From Thalassomonas haliotis (lineage in GTDB: Bacteria > Pseudomonadota > Gammaproteobacteria > Enterobacterales > Alteromonadaceae), in assembly GCF_028657945.1 (NCBI RefSeq), contig NZ_CP059693.1, forward strand, positions 2,542,001 through 2,606,000: a stretch of 64,000 nucleotides of DNA. Direction: 5' to 3'. The notes under the pieces were generated by a model. The model saw only the letters and a program-made list of their open reading frames with translations, did no database searches and was not told the origin of the DNA. Shown in pieces: positions 17,485 to 27,173 of this stretch. A program made the translations under genes and the position numbers. Numbering within the stretch: the first letter of the stretch is position 1; the number at the start of each line of letters is the position of its first letter.

Positions 17485-19547
17485 ATAAAGCTGACCAAGC
17501 CGCGTTTGTGGGCATTGTCTATGCGCCAGTACAGTTTTTCTTTAGCCTGGCTGGTAAATATCATAGATAAGGCATTGGTCTGGAGCTTGATTTCTCCCCA
17601 GCTTACCCCTTGCTGCCAGGGCAGTTCGCTATTGGCCTTATGGGCTAATTCCTCGATAAAAACCAGTAAATTATCGGAGATTTTTTGCGGCAAATCGCTA
17701 AAGGGCAACCATACCAGCTGGAAGCCGGCATCATCATTCGGGTTTTGCCGCTGGTTTAGCAGATCAAGATCATGGGTGGGCCTGGAAGCGCAGATCATCC
17801 ACAGGTTTTGCTGATGGGAAATGGACTCATCCGGAGTAAAGGTCGTCAGTAGCTGCTGTTGCCAGTGCTGGATATTTTGACCGGTAAAATAGCGGTTTTC
17901 TGCTTGCTTCATCAGTTCATTAAGTTTGGGGAAAGCGATTAATAATCCGCCGTCGGTGTTTTGTGCCTTCAGCTGTTCGCTGGCATTGTGCTTGATCAGC
18001 TGCGAGAAATAGCGCCAGGAAATGTCTTTGTGCTTATTGAGCAGTTTAAAACGTTTTTTAATGCCTTGATACTTGTATAGCAGAGTGAACAGTACCGCGA
18101 GTGCTAAGGCTAAAAAGCCAGCCAGGGCGTATTGCCGGTTTTGCAGTTTGACAATCGTTTTATCGCTTTTTTGCTCTTTTTCTGACAAATCAGTAACTTT
18201 TTCTTTAAGCGATTTTATTTCAATCACAGAATTGAGAGATGCGAGGGCGTTTTTATTGGTTTCTTCGGTTTTATTTTGCTGTGCCGCCAAGATCATTTGC
18301 TGGTGCTCAAAGGCCTGTTCAAAATCCTGTAAACTGACAAGAATAGTGACCAAGTGTTTTCTGGCTTCATTGATCAGGGCTGGGTAAGGGGTAAAGCGGC
18401 TGTCATCGAGCATAGTTTCTATGCGGGCAATGGCCAGCTGAGGTTGGTTTTGCGCCAGTTCGATTTGTGAAAAGCTGATATGGCTCAGGCCAAGATAAAA
18501 ATTGCTCTGGGCAGATTCTAGGATCACTTCTGCCGCCTTGAGGTATTCGATGGCGTTATCATAATCGGCAGTGGCAAAATAGGCGGTGCCGATCAAATAT
18601 TGGATATGGCCTATGCTGTAGGGATCATCGGTTTTTTTGGCAATACTTAAGGCATTAAGCAGGTGCAGTAGCGCCATATCGACATCTTTGCCCAGGTTAA
18701 GATAAATACTGCCCAGCACCCGCAGGGATTTCACCTGCATCCTATAGCGGCTGGTCTGATGGTAGAGTTCAACCGACTTTTTCGCATGCTTTAGGCTGTC
18801 GCTGTAAATTTCCTGCTCATTGAAGATCATGGCCAGGCGCAGCTCAATAGAGGCAACACGCTCGATATCGGTGCCGTCATCGGTAAGCTCCAGGGCTGCC
18901 ATATACTGCTTGTAGGCTTTTTGTAATTTATCCTGCTGGAAATATATCCGGCCGGAAATAATTAAGGCGTGAATAAGTTCACTTTTATCTTCCAGGGTTG
19001 TCGCCAGCACAATTGCCTGATCTATATAGTTTTCTGCCTGTTCCAGGTTACTCTTCTGGTTATAGGCCTGGGCCAGGGCGGTAAGAATATTAAAATGTAA
19101 TTCAATGCTTTTGGGGTGGCGGCTGGAGGTAATGATGTCGCTGGCCCGGTGTAAGTCGAGCAGGGCGGTATCGGTATCGCGAAATAAAATACCGTATGTT
19201 TTTGCCCGCAGCAACAGGCTTTTTGCCTGGTGATAACCTTCAAGGGGAGCCGCCAATATAATAGCAGCAGAAATGCTATCAAGCGCCAGCGCCTTGTCGT
19301 TGGCTTTGTAATAGGCATAGGCCAAATTATGCCGGGCAAGATATTTTTCGGTTGGCGTCAGGCGTTTGTTGGCCAGTTGCTGCTCGATACCCTTGATACT
19401 TGATTGTGGCTGCTTTTTAATTGCTTGATATTGATAGTCCTTGATAAAGTCCAGAATATCCTGCTCTGCATAACCATAAGTGTGGCAGGTAAAAAAAAGC
19501 AGGCTGATTTTTATCAAGTTAATAAAACTGTTATTCATGGGGCGCAT
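17478..19547 (-). CDS. TPR-repeat membrane protein with uncharacterised C-terminal domain
   Basis: A 689-residue protein with a signal peptide (start to about residue 27, ending YGYA), then about ten tetratricopeptide repeats (roughly 60-430), a coiled coil near 430-460, one transmembrane helix (ALAGFLALALAVLFTLLY) and a cytoplasmic C-terminal region of about 190 residues. The layout mirrors the TPR-TM-GGDEF protein at 27174-28913. The C-terminal domain has no GG(D/E)EF motif; its final LYWRIDNAHKRGL loosely recalls the end of a GGDEF domain, so it might be a decayed one. It is likely a periplasmic sensor signalling inward. The function is unknown. An internal ATG at codon 4 is an alternative start. 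Confidence 0.75.
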   Translation of the reverse strand: MRPMNNSFINLIKISLLFFTCHTYGYAEQDILDFIKDYQYQAIKKQPQSSIKGIEQQLANKRLTPTEKYLARHNLAYAYYKANDKALALDSISAAIILAAPLEGYHQAKSLLLRAKTYGILFRDTDTALLDLHRASDIITSSRHPKSIELHFNILTALAQAYNQKSNLEQAENYIDQAIVLATTLEDKSELIHALIISGRIYFQQDKLQKAYKQYMAALELTDDGTDIERVASIELRLAMIFNEQEIYSDSLKHAKKSVELYHQTSRYRMQVKSLRVLGSIYLNLGKDVDMALLHLLNALSIAKKTDDPYSIGHIQYLIGTAYFATADYDNAIEYLKAAEVILESAQSNFYLGLSHISFSQIELAQNQPQLAIARIETMLDDSRFTPYPALINEARKHLVTILVSLQDFEQAFEHQQMILAAQQNKTEETNKNALASLNSVIEIKSLKEKVTDLSEKEQKSDKTIVKLQNRQYALAGFLALALAVLFTLLYKYQGIKKRFKLLNKHKDISWRYFSQLIKHNASEQLKAQNTDGGLLIAFPKLNELMKQAENRYFTGQNIQHWQQQLLTTFTPDESISHQQNLWMICASRPTHDLDLLNQRQNPNDDAGFQLVWLPFSDLPQKISDNLLVFIEELAHKANSELPWQQGVSWGEIKLQTNALSMIFTSQAKEKLYWRIDNAHKRGLVSFIH

Positions 19548-19611
19548 TCAATTGCTTAAATTTAGGGATGGCAGGCGCCGGCCATATCCGGCGCCCGGTG
19601 CTCGTGAACCT

Positions 19612-21327
19612 TTATTGAGCGTTAAATAATGATAAAACCTCATTGATGGCGAGCAGGGATTTCTCGCCTGTGATACGGTTTTTCACTTCGATTTGTTGGT
19701 TATCCAGGTTACGTTCACCGATCACTAACAATAACGGTGTACCGATTAATTCATGATCGGCAAACATGACACCCGGACGCTCCTTGCGGTCATCGAACAA
19801 TACCTCTATGCCCGCCTGCTGCAATTGCTGGTACAAGGCTTCCGCGGTTTCTTTTACCCGGGCGGATTTGGCCATGTTCATCGGCACGATTGCCGCCTGG
19901 AAAGGGGCGATGGCTGCAGGCCACTTGATACCGTATTTATCATGGTTTTGTTCAATAGCCGCGGCCACTATGCGTGATACACCGATACCGTAGCAGCCCA
20001 TGGTCAGGGTCTGATGTTTGCCGGATTCTGTTAAGACGCCGCAGTTCATGGCATCTGCATATTTTTTCCCCAACTGGAAGATATGACCAACTTCAATACC
20101 GCGTTTAATGATGATATTACCCTGGCCGCACGGACTCGGGTCGCCTTCGACCACGTTGCGGATATCTTCAACGCTGTAGTCTTTGGCGTCACGATCCCAG
20201 TTTGCCCCGGTGTAATGGTAACCGTCTTCGTTGGCACCACAGACAAAATCGCTCAGATGCGCTGCGCTGCGATCAACAATGACTTTTAAAGGCAGGCTTA
20301 CCGGGCCGATAGAGCCGACCTGGCAGTTGATTGCCGCCTGAATTTGTTCTTCGCTGGCAAAGGTGAGCGGCGCTGCTAGCTGGTCAAGTTTTTCTGCCTT
20401 GATTTCATTTAGCTGGTGATCGCCCCTAAGCACAAGGGCCACTACCGCCTGCTGACCGTTTTCATCTTCCGGCGCCAGCACCATCAGGGTTTTTACCGTT
20501 GCTTTAGCGTCAACCTTTAAAAACGCAGCTACTTCTTCGATAGATTTAACCCCAGGGGTCGCTACTTTGGTGAGTTCCTGGTTTGCTTCGGTTCTTGGGC
20601 CCGTTGGCGCAAGGGCTTCTGCTTTTTCGATATTGGCGGCAAAGTCGCTGTTGTCGCTAAAGGCGATATCGTCTTCACCGGACTCCGCCAGTACATGGAA
20701 TTCATGGGAGGCGTCACCGCCGATAGAGCCGGTATCGGCAATCACAGGGCGATAATCCAGACCTAAACGTTCAAAGATGCGGCAATAGGCATCAAACATT
20801 TTCTGATAGGTTTGCTCCAGGCATTCCTGCTCTAAATGGAAAGAGTAGGCGTCTTTCATTAAAAATTCACGGCCGCGCATGACCCCGAAACGCGGGCGTA
20901 TTTCATCGCGGAATTTGGTTTGTACCTGGAAGACATTAAGCGGCAGTTGCTTGTAGCTGCTGATCTCATTGCTGACCAGTTTAGTGATCACTTCTTCATG
21001 GGTTGGTCCCAAAACAAAAGGGCGCTGGTGGCGGTCATTAATGCGCAGCAGTTCAGGGCCGTATTCGTCCCAGCGACCGGACTCTTCCCATAAATCGGCA
21101 GGCTGTACCACAGGCATCAGGGCTTCGATGGCGCCGGCGCGTTCCATTTCTTCACGGACGATTTTTTCCACTTTTCTCAGTACTTTCAGGCCTGTCGGCA
21201 ACCAGGTATATAAGCCCGAGGCCAGGTTGCGTACTAATCCGGCACGTAACATTAATTGATGACTGATCACCTCGGCATTAGCCGGGGTTTCTTTTAAAGT
21301 AGCGAGTAAATATTGACTGGTACGCAT
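19612..21327 (-). CDS. proS: Prolyl-tRNA synthetase
   Basis: A 571-residue class II synthetase of the bacterial type with the editing (INS) domain inserted about residues 225-390. Motif 2 is [17 protein letters not shown], followed by LMKDAYSFH; motif 3 is [18 protein letters not shown]. The N-terminal [15 protein letters not shown] is typical. The C-terminal anticodon-binding domain begins near residue 470. It is monocistronic here; LysR lies 206 nt upstream on the same strand. Confidence 0.97.
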   Translation of the reverse strand: MRTSQYLLATLKETPANAEVISHQLMLRAGLVRNLASGLYTWLPTGLKVLRKVEKIVREEMERAGAIEALMPVVQPADLWEESGRWDEYGPELLRINDRHQRPFVLGPTHEEVITKLVSNEISSYKQLPLNVFQVQTKFRDEIRPRFGVMRGREFLMKDAYSFHLEQECLEQTYQKMFDAYCRIFERLGLDYRPVIADTGSIGGDASHEFHVLAESGEDDIAFSDNSDFAANIEKAEALAPTGPRTEANQELTKVATPGVKSIEEVAAFLKVDAKATVKTLMVLAPEDENGQQAVVALVLRGDHQLNEIKAEKLDQLAAPLTFASEEQIQAAINCQVGSIGPVSLPLKVIVDRSAAHLSDFVCGANEDGYHYTGANWDRDAKDYSVEDIRNVVEGDPSPCGQGNIIIKRGIEVGHIFQLGKKYADAMNCGVLTESGKHQTLTMGCYGIGVSRIVAAAIEQNHDKYGIKWPAAIAPFQAAIVPMNMAKSARVKETAEALYQQLQQAGIEVLFDDRKERPGVMFADHELIGTPLLLVIGERNLDNQQIEVKNRITGEKSLLAINEVLSLFNAQ

Positions 21328-21533
21328 TGAGAAAGTGTTCCGTAAAAAGCGTGACTGTAAAAAATTGGCCCTATTCTATCAGGGCGCTTGCTCAGGCAAA
21401 AGCGCTAAATGTCGGCTTTTAGTGATAAAATCAGCAATTTTTGCCAATGAAGATTTCCCTTTGGTTAAAATTCACCGTTTTTTTTGGCCGTTGCCGTTAA
21501 GCAAGAGGGCTTAGGGTGGTGCCAAGTCGGGTG

Positions 21534-22472
21534 TTATAAAAATTCCTGTGTCTGTTGTGTACTGCTTTCATAAGCGGCCATTTCTTCTTTAAGCCAGTTG
21601 ATAAAGACAGCCAAACGCTGCTTTTTAGCGGAGTTTTCATCATAAACCAGGTACCTGGGGACTGTGTTCGGATGCTTGATGTTAAAAGGTATAACCAATT
21701 GGCCGCTATTTACATATTGGCTAAAGAGGGATTTACTGGATAAGGTAATACCATGGCCACTGAGCACGGCACTTAAGGCTAAGTCGGTAGAGGTGACTTC
21801 TGTCCACATATTATGTTGCTGGTAGTTTTCAATACCGGCTTCATCAAACCAAACCTGCCAGTCATTGAGCCGGGCATTGCGCAGGTTAATCAGCCAGCAC
21901 TTTAAGATATCCCGGGGTTCTTCCAGGTGCATTTCAGCCGCCAGGGAAGGGGTACAAACCGGGTAGACTTCTTCTTGCCCGAAGCTTTCGCAATGAAGTC
22001 CGGCTTGGGTCTGTTGCCTGGCTCCGGCGCCAAAGCGTATCGCCAGGTCAATATGACTGTGGCGCAGGTCTTCGATATGGTTGGAGCCGGCAATTTTAAT
22101 TGTTACTTCGGGATGTTTGACGGAAAAGCGGTACAGCCTGGGCATAAGCCATAAAGAAGCAAAAGATTGGGTGGAGGTAATGGTTAAGCTGCCGGCGAGC
22201 TCTTCCGTTTGGATATTGTTTAATGCCTGGATCAGGGTTCTAAAGGCTTCATGGGTCGCCTGAAACAGGGTTTCGCCGCTTGGGGTTAATTGCATTTCCC
22301 GTTTGTGGCGGATAAATAACTTGACGTCCAGCGCTTGTTCCAACTGGCGCATTTGCTGGCTGATGGCCGCCTGGGAAATAAAGAGTTCGTGGGCGGCTTT
22401 ACTGTAGCTGTTATGGCGGGCAGCGCTTTCAAAACCACGCAAGAGGCTCAAGTGCTTTAATCTTTTGTCCAT
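21534..22472 (-). CDS. LysR-family transcriptional regulator, GcvA-like
   Basis: A 312-residue regulator. The winged helix-turn-helix lies in residues 5-65 (SYSKAAHELFISQAAISQQM), a linker helix follows, and the effector domain occupies about 90-300. The start RLKHLSLLRGFESAARH fits the GcvA/AmpR branch. It is divergent from the small ORF at 22566 and the secreted M20 peptidase; LysR proteins commonly regulate the divergent neighbour, so these are candidate targets (inference). The effector is unknown. Confidence 0.9.
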   Translation of the reverse strand: MDKRLKHLSLLRGFESAARHNSYSKAAHELFISQAAISQQMRQLEQALDVKLFIRHKREMQLTPSGETLFQATHEAFRTLIQALNNIQTEELAGSLTITSTQSFASLWLMPRLYRFSVKHPEVTIKIAGSNHIEDLRHSHIDLAIRFGAGARQQTQAGLHCESFGQEEVYPVCTPSLAAEMHLEEPRDILKCWLINLRNARLNDWQVWFDEAGIENYQQHNMWTEVTSTDLALSAVLSGHGITLSSKSLFSQYVNSGQLVIPFNIKHPNTVPRYLVYDENSAKKQRLAVFINWLKEEMAAYESSTQQTQEFL

Positions 22473-22565
22473 AAGTTGTGCTTATATTACCTGTTTAAAT
22501 CTATTGTTGGTTTGTCAAAACAGCCTTATGTAAACTGGCGATGTTTTCACAATGAGGATACCCGG

Positions 22566-22721
22566 ATGAAAGTGAATAAATCAAGTGGTAACTGCCCGGT
22601 TTATACTGGTGCCAGCAAAGTATTTCCAGATAAATACAGCGATAAAAGTTATGATTGTCAGCTGTGGCTCGCTAAAATTGCTGATAAGTTAGGCTTATGT
22701 TGTGTCGGTTTGCATAAATAG
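22566..22721 (+). CDS. Small hypothetical protein, 51 residues
   Basis: The ATG at 22566 has GAGGA about 7 nt upstream. The product begins MKVNKSSGNCPVYTG and ends LGLCCVGLHK; it has four cysteines and no membrane segment. The open frame extends further upstream to 22476, but only this start has a ribosome site. It lies between a LysR gene and the M20 peptidase gene, 80 nt before the latter, and could be co-transcribed with it. I do not recognise it. Confidence 0.45.
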   Translation: MKVNKSSGNCPVYTGASKVFPDKYSDKSYDCQLWLAKIADKLGLCCVGLHK

Positions 22722-22801
22722 TTAGCGATCAGAAAATATTGCCCGGGAAAGAGGAAAGTGTATCCGGGCAGGAGCATGTGATTTTGATAGGAGAAGATTT
22801 G

Positions 22802-24340
22802 TTGAAAAAGTTGAATAAGATAAAGAGAAAAATAAAGTCGTTTTTCCCCGGTGCCTGGTTACTTGGCTGCGCTTTAAGCTTAAGCCTTTATGCCCAGGCT
22901 ACTGAGGTCAGTTCTTTAGCCGATAAAACCGCCCGTTACGCCGTTGAGACTTATTATGACGATATGGTCGATAGCCTGGGGAAGTTGGTTAAGTATAATA
23001 CCCTTGCCCGCGAAGGTATTTCAGTGTTTGATAATCCGGCCCATAAGGCCTTTAAAGCTGAGTTGGCGCGCCAGGCAAAAGTGCTGGGACTGGATTTTAC
23101 CGATTATGGCGCCGTGGTGGTGGTGGGTTTAGGGCAGGGACGTGAACGCTTTGGTATTGTCACCCACGGCGATGTGCAACCGGCGGATCCGACTAAGTGG
23201 GCGAAGTCGCCGTTTGAGCTGGATATGACGAGTGAACCGGGTAATATTATAGGCCGGGGCACGGAAGATGATAAAGGACCTATCTCATCGGCCCTGTACG
23301 CCATGAAAGCCATCAAGGACAAGGGGATTTCCCTGAGTAAGCGTATTGAGTTATATGTTTATATGGCAGAAGAGTCTGACTGGCAGCCGCTGAAAGATTT
23401 TATCAAGGGGCACGAGTTGCCCGGCGTGAATATCACTCTGGACTCTGAATACCCGATTGTGACGGCAGAGAAAGGTTATGGCAGCATTGAAATGACTTTC
23501 CCGGATAAAAAATTGACCACAGACTCGCCTTATTTAAGCCGCTTTAGCGGTGGTTTTTTTGGCAGCCAGATCCCTGAAGATGCCGCTGCCGTGATAGAAA
23601 ATGTTGATACGGCGCTTCTTAAACGGTTAAAGGCAAAAGCGGAAAATAATAAAACCCTGACGTTTGACTTTTCCTCAACAGAGCAGCAATTAACCATTAA
23701 GGCCAGGGGCACTTCGGCGCATTCCTCAAAACCTGAATTTGGCGTTAATGCCATTACCCATCTGGCGGAATTATTGACGGATATACGCTGGCCCAGTAAT
23801 GCCAGCGGCGCCTTAGTGAATTTTATTAACGATTATCTGGGGACTGGCTTATACGGGGAAAAATTTGCCAATATTGCCTATCGGGATGATTTTATGGGGC
23901 CGATGACGGTGCAGCCTACGGTACTCAAAGAAGTGCACGACGGCATAGCGTTAAATATCAACCTGCGCCGGCCACAGGGCAAGTCAACCGGGCAACTTGA
24001 AAATGAGATCCGCGGGGCACTGGCTAACTGGCAACAGGAAAATAACGTGAAGCTGATAAATATCAGTACCAGCATAAGCGAACCTTTTGTACAAAAAGAC
24101 GCACCCCATGCCAAGACCTTGTTATCGGTATTTTCCCATTATACCGGTATAAAAAATCCGCAACCGATTGCCATTGGCGGTTCGACCAACTCCAAGCTCT
24201 TTCCAAATGCCGTCAGTTTCGGCCCGTCAATGCCGGAAAAAGTTTACAGCGGCCATTCTGAGCATGAGTTTATCAGTGAAGCACAGTTTAAACTCAACCT
24301 GGAAATGTATACCGCGGTGATGATTGAATTAGCAAAATAA
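22802..24340 (+). CDS. Secreted M20-family dipeptidase (PepV-like)
   Basis: A 512-residue zinc metallopeptidase. Metal and catalytic residues appear in THGDVQPAD, GRGTEDDKGP, YMAEESDW, TLDSEYP and the C-terminal GHSEHEFI, in the order expected for the PepV/Sapep branch. A lid domain insertion lies in the middle. The open frame continues upstream to 22739, but the TTG at 22802 has AGGAGAAG about 8 nt before it and gives a clean signal peptide, KKLNKIKRKIKSFF then a hydrophobic core ending LYAQA. A TTG at 22799 is equally in frame. The enzyme is therefore periplasmic or secreted, unlike cytoplasmic PepV. A terminator follows. Confidence 0.85.
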   Translation: MKKLNKIKRKIKSFFPGAWLLGCALSLSLYAQATEVSSLADKTARYAVETYYDDMVDSLGKLVKYNTLAREGISVFDNPAHKAFKAELARQAKVLGLDFTDYGAVVVVGLGQGRERFGIVTHGDVQPADPTKWAKSPFELDMTSEPGNIIGRGTEDDKGPISSALYAMKAIKDKGISLSKRIELYVYMAEESDWQPLKDFIKGHELPGVNITLDSEYPIVTAEKGYGSIEMTFPDKKLTTDSPYLSRFSGGFFGSQIPEDAAAVIENVDTALLKRLKAKAENNKTLTFDFSSTEQQLTIKARGTSAHSSKPEFGVNAITHLAELLTDIRWPSNASGALVNFINDYLGTGLYGEKFANIAYRDDFMGPMTVQPTVLKEVHDGIALNINLRRPQGKSTGQLENEIRGALANWQQENNVKLINISTSISEPFVQKDAPHAKTLLSVFSHYTGIKNPQPIAIGGSTNSKLFPNAVSFGPSMPEKVYSGHSEHEFISEAQFKLNLEMYTAVMIELAK

Positions 24341-24365
24341 TGCTTTGTTAAAGATTAAAGAGTGA

Positions 24366-24400
24366 AAAGCCGGTAAACCTGAAGGGGTTACCGGCTTTTT
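24366..24400. terminator. Bidirectional terminator between dipeptidase and repressor genes
   Basis: AAAGCCGGTAA (24366-24376) pairs with TTACCGGCTTT (24388-24398), and T runs follow on both strands. The genes on either side converge on it. Confidence 0.85.
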
Positions 24401-24425
24401 ATGCTCAATCTCTTTTTTGGGGTTG

Positions 24426-25058
24426 TTAAAATATTTTGCCGGCAAAGACCACAGTACCAACGATGGAGCAGTCACTGGTGATGGGAATAATTTGCTCCGG
24501 CCAGTTGGGGTTTGCCGGTTTCAGGTATTTTTTCCCTTGTTCGATAATCAGCTGTTTAAAGGTGGCTTCATTTTGATCTTCCAGTCGGGCGACAATATAG
24601 GAGCCATGATGGGACTCTGCCAAGGGGTCGACAAAGATCAGATCCCCCTCGCGAAAGACCGGCTCCATGCTGATCCCCTGAACGCTCAGCACAAAGGTCT
24701 GGCTGCTGCACTTGACCGGGCAGGGAAAGCTTTCCGCCTCCAGCACATCTATTTCAAAAATAGCCGACCAGGCACCGGCCTGTACCCAACTGATCAGGGG
24801 ATAATGCCCTTTAATTTCCGGCCCGGGTTCAATATTGGGAACCAGATCGAGATCTTTGATACCTTTGCCGAGTAATAACCAGTCAACCTTGCAGGCCAGG
24901 GCGTCTGCCAGTTTTAGCAAATTCTCTCCTCTGGGTTTGGCAATATCGTTTAACCATTGGCTCACCGTGCCTTTGGAAACACCGGTTAATTTCACCAAAT
25001 CCACGGCGCGTAACTTTTTCTCATCCATTCTTGCTTTTATACGTGATGCTATGCTCAT
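24426..25058 (-). CDS. XRE-S24 repressor (CI/LexA-like, phage type)
   Basis: A 210-residue protein with an N-terminal XRE helix-turn-helix (LVKLTGVSKGTVSQWLN, about 22-38) and a C-terminal S24 peptidase domain. The serine of the catalytic pair is in QGISMEP (S130) and the lysine in EATFKQL (K168). The likely self-cleavage site is A94-G95 in WVQAGAW. These repressors are inactivated by RecA-stimulated self-cleavage. The open frame extends three codons upstream through a TTG, but the ATG at 25058 is preferred. It faces a Mor-like activator gene across an array of CTAAAC sites. No integrase or phage structural gene is in the window, so it is an isolated or domesticated control module. Confidence 0.88.
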   Translation of the reverse strand: MSIASRIKARMDEKKLRAVDLVKLTGVSKGTVSQWLNDIAKPRGENLLKLADALACKVDWLLLGKGIKDLDLVPNIEPGPEIKGHYPLISWVQAGAWSAIFEIDVLEAESFPCPVKCSSQTFVLSVQGISMEPVFREGDLIFVDPLAESHHGSYIVARLEDQNEATFKQLIIEQGKKYLKPANPNWPEQIIPITSDCSIVGTVVFAGKIF

Positions 25059-25068
25059 AGTTTTCAAC

Positions 25069-25317
25069 TCTAAACTTTGTTTTGTTATCTAAACTTTTAT
25101 GCTGGACAATGTAAGTTTATCTCGCTAAACTTTCTGCCATTCTAAACTAAACAAAACAAATTATAAACAGCAGATTGTCTATTAAAGCCAATAAACAAAC
25201 AATAAAACATCTGTTTACTGGTTTAGTATACTTAGATCTAGGTTTAGATTTATTAACTGCGAGCCAATTTTTCTTTGGCCGGGAAGAAGAGATGTTAATT
25301 TATCTGCCTAAACTAAC
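25069..25317. promoter_or_regulatory. Array of CTAAAC operator-like sites
   Basis: The divergent intergenic region is AT-rich and holds seven copies of CTAAAC or its complement: TCTAAACTTT at 25069 and 25088, GCTAAACTTT at 25124, TCTAAACTAA at 25141, GTTTAG at 25221 and 25242, and CTAAACTAAC at 25308. A further TAAACTT complement sits at 25113. The density and placement between repressor and activator suggest repressor operators. The first site lies 11 nt from the repressor start codon. Confidence 0.65.
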
Positions 25318-25358
25318 CCTGCTGCCACTTTAAAACCGTAGTAACATAAGGAAATACC

Positions 25359-25736
25359 ATGACAGCAAATAACCCTCAAAAAAATAACAACAAAAAAAGC
25401 AGCCGTATATGTGAGCAGGAGCTGATTGACGTGATTGGTGTCAATGCCACCTTGGCACTTGAGCGGGTCTTTAGTGCCAGCTACCTCTATATACCGGCCA
25501 GGGCGCCGAGCAAGGCGATAATAAATGCCGTAGGTTTATCTGCCGCCATGAAACTGGTGGCGCATTTTGGTTGCGGGGATATTTGGGTGGGGAAATCCCT
25601 GTTAACCAAATACCGAAATATCAGTATCTGTGAAGAAAAGGATCAGGGGAAAACGTTGCCGGAACTGGCTGCGCAATTTAAAACCGGGATCCCCAATATC
25701 CGACGTATCTTAAAACAAAGGGGCGTACAGGCATAA
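25359..25736 (+). CDS. Mor-like transcriptional activator domain protein
   Basis: A 125-residue protein with a central region (IDVIGVNATLALERVFSASY, about 27-46) and a C-terminal helix-turn-helix, TLPELAAQFKTGIPNIRRIL, close in layout to phage Mu Mor/C activators. The lysine-rich start (KNNNKKSS) is likely disordered. It is divergent from an S24 repressor across an operator array, so it is probably the gene the repressor controls. What it activates is not in this window. The Mor assignment is by layout only. Confidence 0.6.
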   Translation: MTANNPQKNNNKKSSRICEQELIDVIGVNATLALERVFSASYLYIPARAPSKAIINAVGLSAAMKLVAHFGCGDIWVGKSLLTKYRNISICEEKDQGKTLPELAAQFKTGIPNIRRILKQRGVQA

Positions 25737-25818
25737 TCACGAGCAAGGAGTCTATCCCGGGCTTAACTTTAGCGGTTGCACAATATATCTAACCGGGAGC
25801 TGGCAGTTGAAACTCTAC

Positions 25819-26271
25819 TTAAACAGGGATGTTTAAACCTGCTTTGACATTGTCCATCACCACGCTTGAATGGAATTTTTGTATGTTTTTATCGCATAAA
25901 AACAGGACATTGGTTAACCGTTCGTAGGTTGGCATATTGGGGGCGGTGATCACTAAAATAAAATCACTATTGCCGGCGACATAATAGCACTGCTGAACAT
26001 GCTCATGCGCCAACATGCGCTGTTTGAAGCTTGCAATGCTTTCTGTACCTCCCTGCTTCATCACCACTTCAACAATAACCGTGACATAGTTATTAAATAC
26101 CACCGGATTTAATACCGCAGCTTCTTTGCTGATCACGCCACTTTGCCGCAACTTCTTTAATCTGCGCTGGCAGGCGGTAGCCGATAAGCCTATTTTTTCT
26201 CCCAGCTCAAGACTGGAAAGGCGATTGTTTTGCTGTAAAACTTCGAGAATTTTCTTATCAAAATTATCCAT
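25819..26271 (-). CDS. Lrp/AsnC-family transcriptional regulator
   Basis: A 150-residue regulator: AsnC-type helix-turn-helix (LGEKIGLSATACQRRLKKL, about 22-40) and a C-terminal RAM ligand-binding domain with CYYVAGNSDFILVI. The open frame extends 15 codons further, but MDNFDKKILEVLQ matches the family start. It is divergent from the GST gene at 26424, its most likely target (inference). The effector is probably an amino acid. Confidence 0.9.
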   Translation of the reverse strand: MDNFDKKILEVLQQNNRLSSLELGEKIGLSATACQRRLKKLRQSGVISKEAAVLNPVVFNNYVTVIVEVVMKQGGTESIASFKQRMLAHEHVQQCYYVAGNSDFILVITAPNMPTYERLTNVLFLCDKNIQKFHSSVVMDNVKAGLNIPV

Positions 26272-26423
26272 GGTGAATAAATTATGCATATATGATGAAT
26301 AAATGCAGTCTAACATACTTTTAAAGAGTGGTTTTGCAGCGTGTGGCTGGCACGGTAGCGGTAAGATAATAAGCAGATAAACAAACCTGGTAGCACCCGC
26401 TAAGGTAATGAAAAGGAATAAGA

Positions 26424-27086
26424 ATGAGCAGAATACTCTACAGTGGCAACCGCAATGCTTCCAGCTGGGCGTTTCGCGCCTGGCTTGCCCTTCGTGAGCA
26501 AAAGATTGATTTTAAAGAAGTGATGATAGATATCAGGCGCCCCCAGCGCTGGAAAAACCTGGCTGAGATCGGCCGTTTTTCCCCACCGGCGGCGGTGCCG
26601 GTACTGGTTGATGATGAAACCGTGATTTTTGATTCTTGCGCCATCATGGAATATGCCAATGAACTTGGAAACGGCTCTTTATTGCCGCAGGATATCAAAC
26701 TCAGGGCCCGGGCACGCGCACTGGTGGCCTGGCAACATTCCACTTTAGGCAAGGTATGCCCCTGTTTGTCATTTGAAAGTGCCTTTTATAAAGAAAAAAA
26801 ACAGTTGAGCGCCGATGAAATCAGCAGCGCCGAATGGATTTATGGGATTTGGCAACAGCAGCTGCAATCTACAGGCGGAGCGTATTTACTGGGAGATTAC
26901 TCACTAGCGGATATTGCCTTAGTGCCTTCGGTATTGAGGTTAACCGCCCATCACGGGGTGGGGGAAGGTTATCCTTTAGTTGCCAAATGGGTAGAGCGGC
27001 TTCTTAACCGACCTTATGTACAAGAGTGGCTAACACAAGCTTATGCGTTAGAGCCCATTTATTGCGAAGGTTATTTCAGCAGTTAA
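26424..27086 (+). CDS. Glutathione S-transferase family protein
   Basis: A 220-residue cytosolic GST. The thioredoxin-like N-domain begins RILYSGNRNASSWAFRAWLA; the cis-proline is in AAVPVLV, followed by the glutathione-contact IFDSCAIMEYANE. The C-domain is helical with the N-cap-like LLGDYSLADIALVP. AAGGAA lies 6 nt before the ATG. It is transcribed away from the AsnC regulator. The substrate is unknown. Confidence 0.9.
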   Translation: MSRILYSGNRNASSWAFRAWLALREQKIDFKEVMIDIRRPQRWKNLAEIGRFSPPAAVPVLVDDETVIFDSCAIMEYANELGNGSLLPQDIKLRARARALVAWQHSTLGKVCPCLSFESAFYKEKKQLSADEISSAEWIYGIWQQQLQSTGGAYLLGDYSLADIALVPSVLRLTAHHGVGEGYPLVAKWVERLLNRPYVQEWLTQAYALEPIYCEGYFSS

Positions 27087-27173
27087 TATCCGGTATATCC
27101 CCTTTTCCCGGGCATGAGCTGAGCCGGATATCTACTGATATTGGTAAGTGCTTAAGTCCGGTATCCCTAAAAA

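Noticed and set aside
25359..25736. Start of a complete prophage
   Set aside because: Only the repressor and activator are phage-like; ordinary AsnC and GST genes follow and no attachment repeats were seen.
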